Origin: Deltaproteobacteria bacterium
Lineage (GTDB): Bacteria; Desulfobacterota; Desulfobacteria; Desulfobacterales; SURF-15
Length of the DNA stretch: 6,611 bases
Assembly: GCA_024644775.1 (NCBI GenBank)
Contig: JAHEHB010000311.1
Coordinates: forward strand, 1-6,611
Direction of reading: 5' to 3'
The notes below the pieces were generated by a model. It did not search any database. It worked only from the letters and a program-made list of their open reading frames with translations, and had not been told where the DNA came from. Every line of letters begins with the position of its first letter. Within the stretch, counting starts at the first letter, position 1. Both the position numbers and the translations under genes were made by a program. Of this stretch, positions 5,645 to 6,611 are shown one piece after another.

Positions 5645-6611
5645 ATGAAGCTAAATCCACTTACCATAAGGAAGCTGAAGCGATTTCGATCGATTAAGAG
5701 AGGATACTATTCTTTCATTACGATTCTTTTTTTGATTTTGATTACGCTATTTGCCGAACTCTTTATTAATAATCGGGCGCTTATCGTATCCTACGAGGGG
5801 GACTGGTATTTTCCAACCTATGGAAAGCTTATACCCGGAATCACGTTCGGTTTGGAGTATGATTATGAAACGAATTATCGGGAGCTTGCGGCGCACTTTA
5901 AAGCTCAAGGCAACGGGAATTGGGCGCTGATGCCGATTGTGCCTTATGATCCTTATGAAAACGATTTTAAGGAGAATGGATTTCCCCCTTTTCGGCCATC
6001 CATAAAAGAAAAGCACTATCTGGGGACCGACACAACCGGCAGGGATATTCTTGCCAGGCTTGTTTATGGATTCCGGATTGCCATTTCTTTTTCTCTTTTA
6101 TTGCTAGTGTTTAATTTTGCCATCGGAATCAGCATCGGATGCGCCATGGGGTTTTGGGGAGGCAAATTTGATTTGTTTTTTCAAAGAATTATCGAAATCT
6201 GGTCAAATGTTCCTTTCCTTTATGTTATTATTATTATTTCATCCATCGTCGTTCCTAGTTTTTTTATGCTGATCGTTATCATGGCTGTTTTCGGCTGGAT
6301 CGGAATAACGTGGACCATGCGAACCGTTACTTACAAGGAAAAGGCCAGAGAATACGTCCTTGCCGCCCGGGCGTTGGGGGCTTCTAGTTGGCGTATCATT
6401 TTTAAACATATAATTCCCAATACAATTTCCATCATTGTCACCTTTGCTCCCTTTTCAGTCTCCAGCGGTATCGTTGCGCTAACATCGTTAGATTATCTTG
6501 GGTTTGGCTTACGCCCTCCAACGCCCAGCTGGGGGGAACTCCTACAGCAGGGTTGGGCGAACTTAGATGCTTGGTGGATCGGTGGCTCGGTAATCGGCGC
6601 GATGGTGATTA
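5645..6611 (+). CDS. yejE: YejE-type peptide/microcin C ABC transporter permease (3' end missing)
   Basis: Partner permease of YejB, together forming the membrane channel. The frame stays open from ATG 5645 to the right edge, giving 322 residues of an expected 340 or so; the stop lies outside. The N-terminus (MKLNPLTIRKLKRFRSIKRG) lines up with E. coli YejE from its start. A membrane segment at about 22-40 is followed by a periplasmic domain with SYEGDWYFPTYG (49-60) and LGTDTTGRDILAR (126-138). The transporter core has further segments and an EAA-type loop YVLAARALGASSWRIIFKH (237-255). TSLDYLGFGLRPPTPSWGELL (290-310) is highly typical of YejE. The gene starts 10 bases after yejB with no recognisable Shine-Dalgarno (AATATAGCGAA), so translation is probably coupled to yejB. 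YejF, the ATPase, would be expected next. Confidence 0.9.
   Translation, partial: MKLNPLTIRKLKRFRSIKRGYYSFITILFLILITLFAELFINNRALIVSYEGDWYFPTYGKLIPGITFGLEYDYETNYRELAAHFKAQGNGNWALMPIVPYDPYENDFKENGFPPFRPSIKEKHYLGTDTTGRDILARLVYGFRIAISFSLLLLVFNFAIGISIGCAMGFWGGKFDLFFQRIIEIWSNVPFLYVIIIISSIVVPSFFMLIVIMAVFGWIGITWTMRTVTYKEKAREYVLAARALGASSWRIIFKHIIPNTISIIVTFAPFSVSSGIVALTSLDYLGFGLRPPTPSWGELLQQGWANLDAWWIGGSVIGAMVI

Overview
The window looks like chromosomal DNA of a Gram-negative bacterium. The main reasons are a Yej-type peptide ABC importer, which is typical of Proteobacteria and related phyla, and a clean bacterial rplM-rpsI pair with strong Shine-Dalgarno sites. A sulfate-reducer-like (Desulfobacterota, former Deltaproteobacteria) host is my guess from the general character of the proteins. 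It is an inference only; nothing in the window proves it. No tRNA, rRNA, CRISPR array, insertion sequence or phage gene is visible.

Left block (1-2137, + strand): the C-terminal three quarters of an FGGY-family carbohydrate kinase, closest by eye to gluconokinases, runs in from the left edge. It overlaps by 4 bases (ATGA) a complete D-isomer-specific 2-hydroxyacid dehydrogenase. The two look like the tail of a translationally coupled operon for sugar or sugar-acid catabolism.

Middle block (2138-3163, + strand): a 152-base spacer carries a candidate sigma70-type promoter, then rplM (uL13, GTG start) and rpsI (uS9), the usual ribosomal protein operon. The rpsI start belongs at 2768, ten codons inside the longest open frame.

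Right block (3190-6611): a complete M24B metallopeptidase (Xaa-Pro dipeptidase/aminopeptidase type) is on the minus strand and converges on rpsI with only 26 bases between stop codons. A 216-base AT-rich region with back-to-back promoters separates it from a rightward yejB-yejE pair, the two membrane permeases of a YejABEF-type (microcin C/oligopeptide) ABC importer. yejB uses a TTG start. yejE has no stop in the window because it runs off the right edge, but about 322 of its roughly 340 residues are present. No periplasmic binding protein (YejA) precedes yejB, and any ATPase (YejF) would lie beyond the edge.

The most interesting region is 4390-4605. Its divergent promoters link a proline-peptide hydrolase to a peptide importer, which suggests uptake and cleavage of peptides as one module. 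The yejB leader also contains short direct repeats, one of which overlaps the ribosome binding site, and a short open frame that ends exactly where yejB begins. I see no convincing evidence for a wholly new system; most of the window is ordinary housekeeping and transport.
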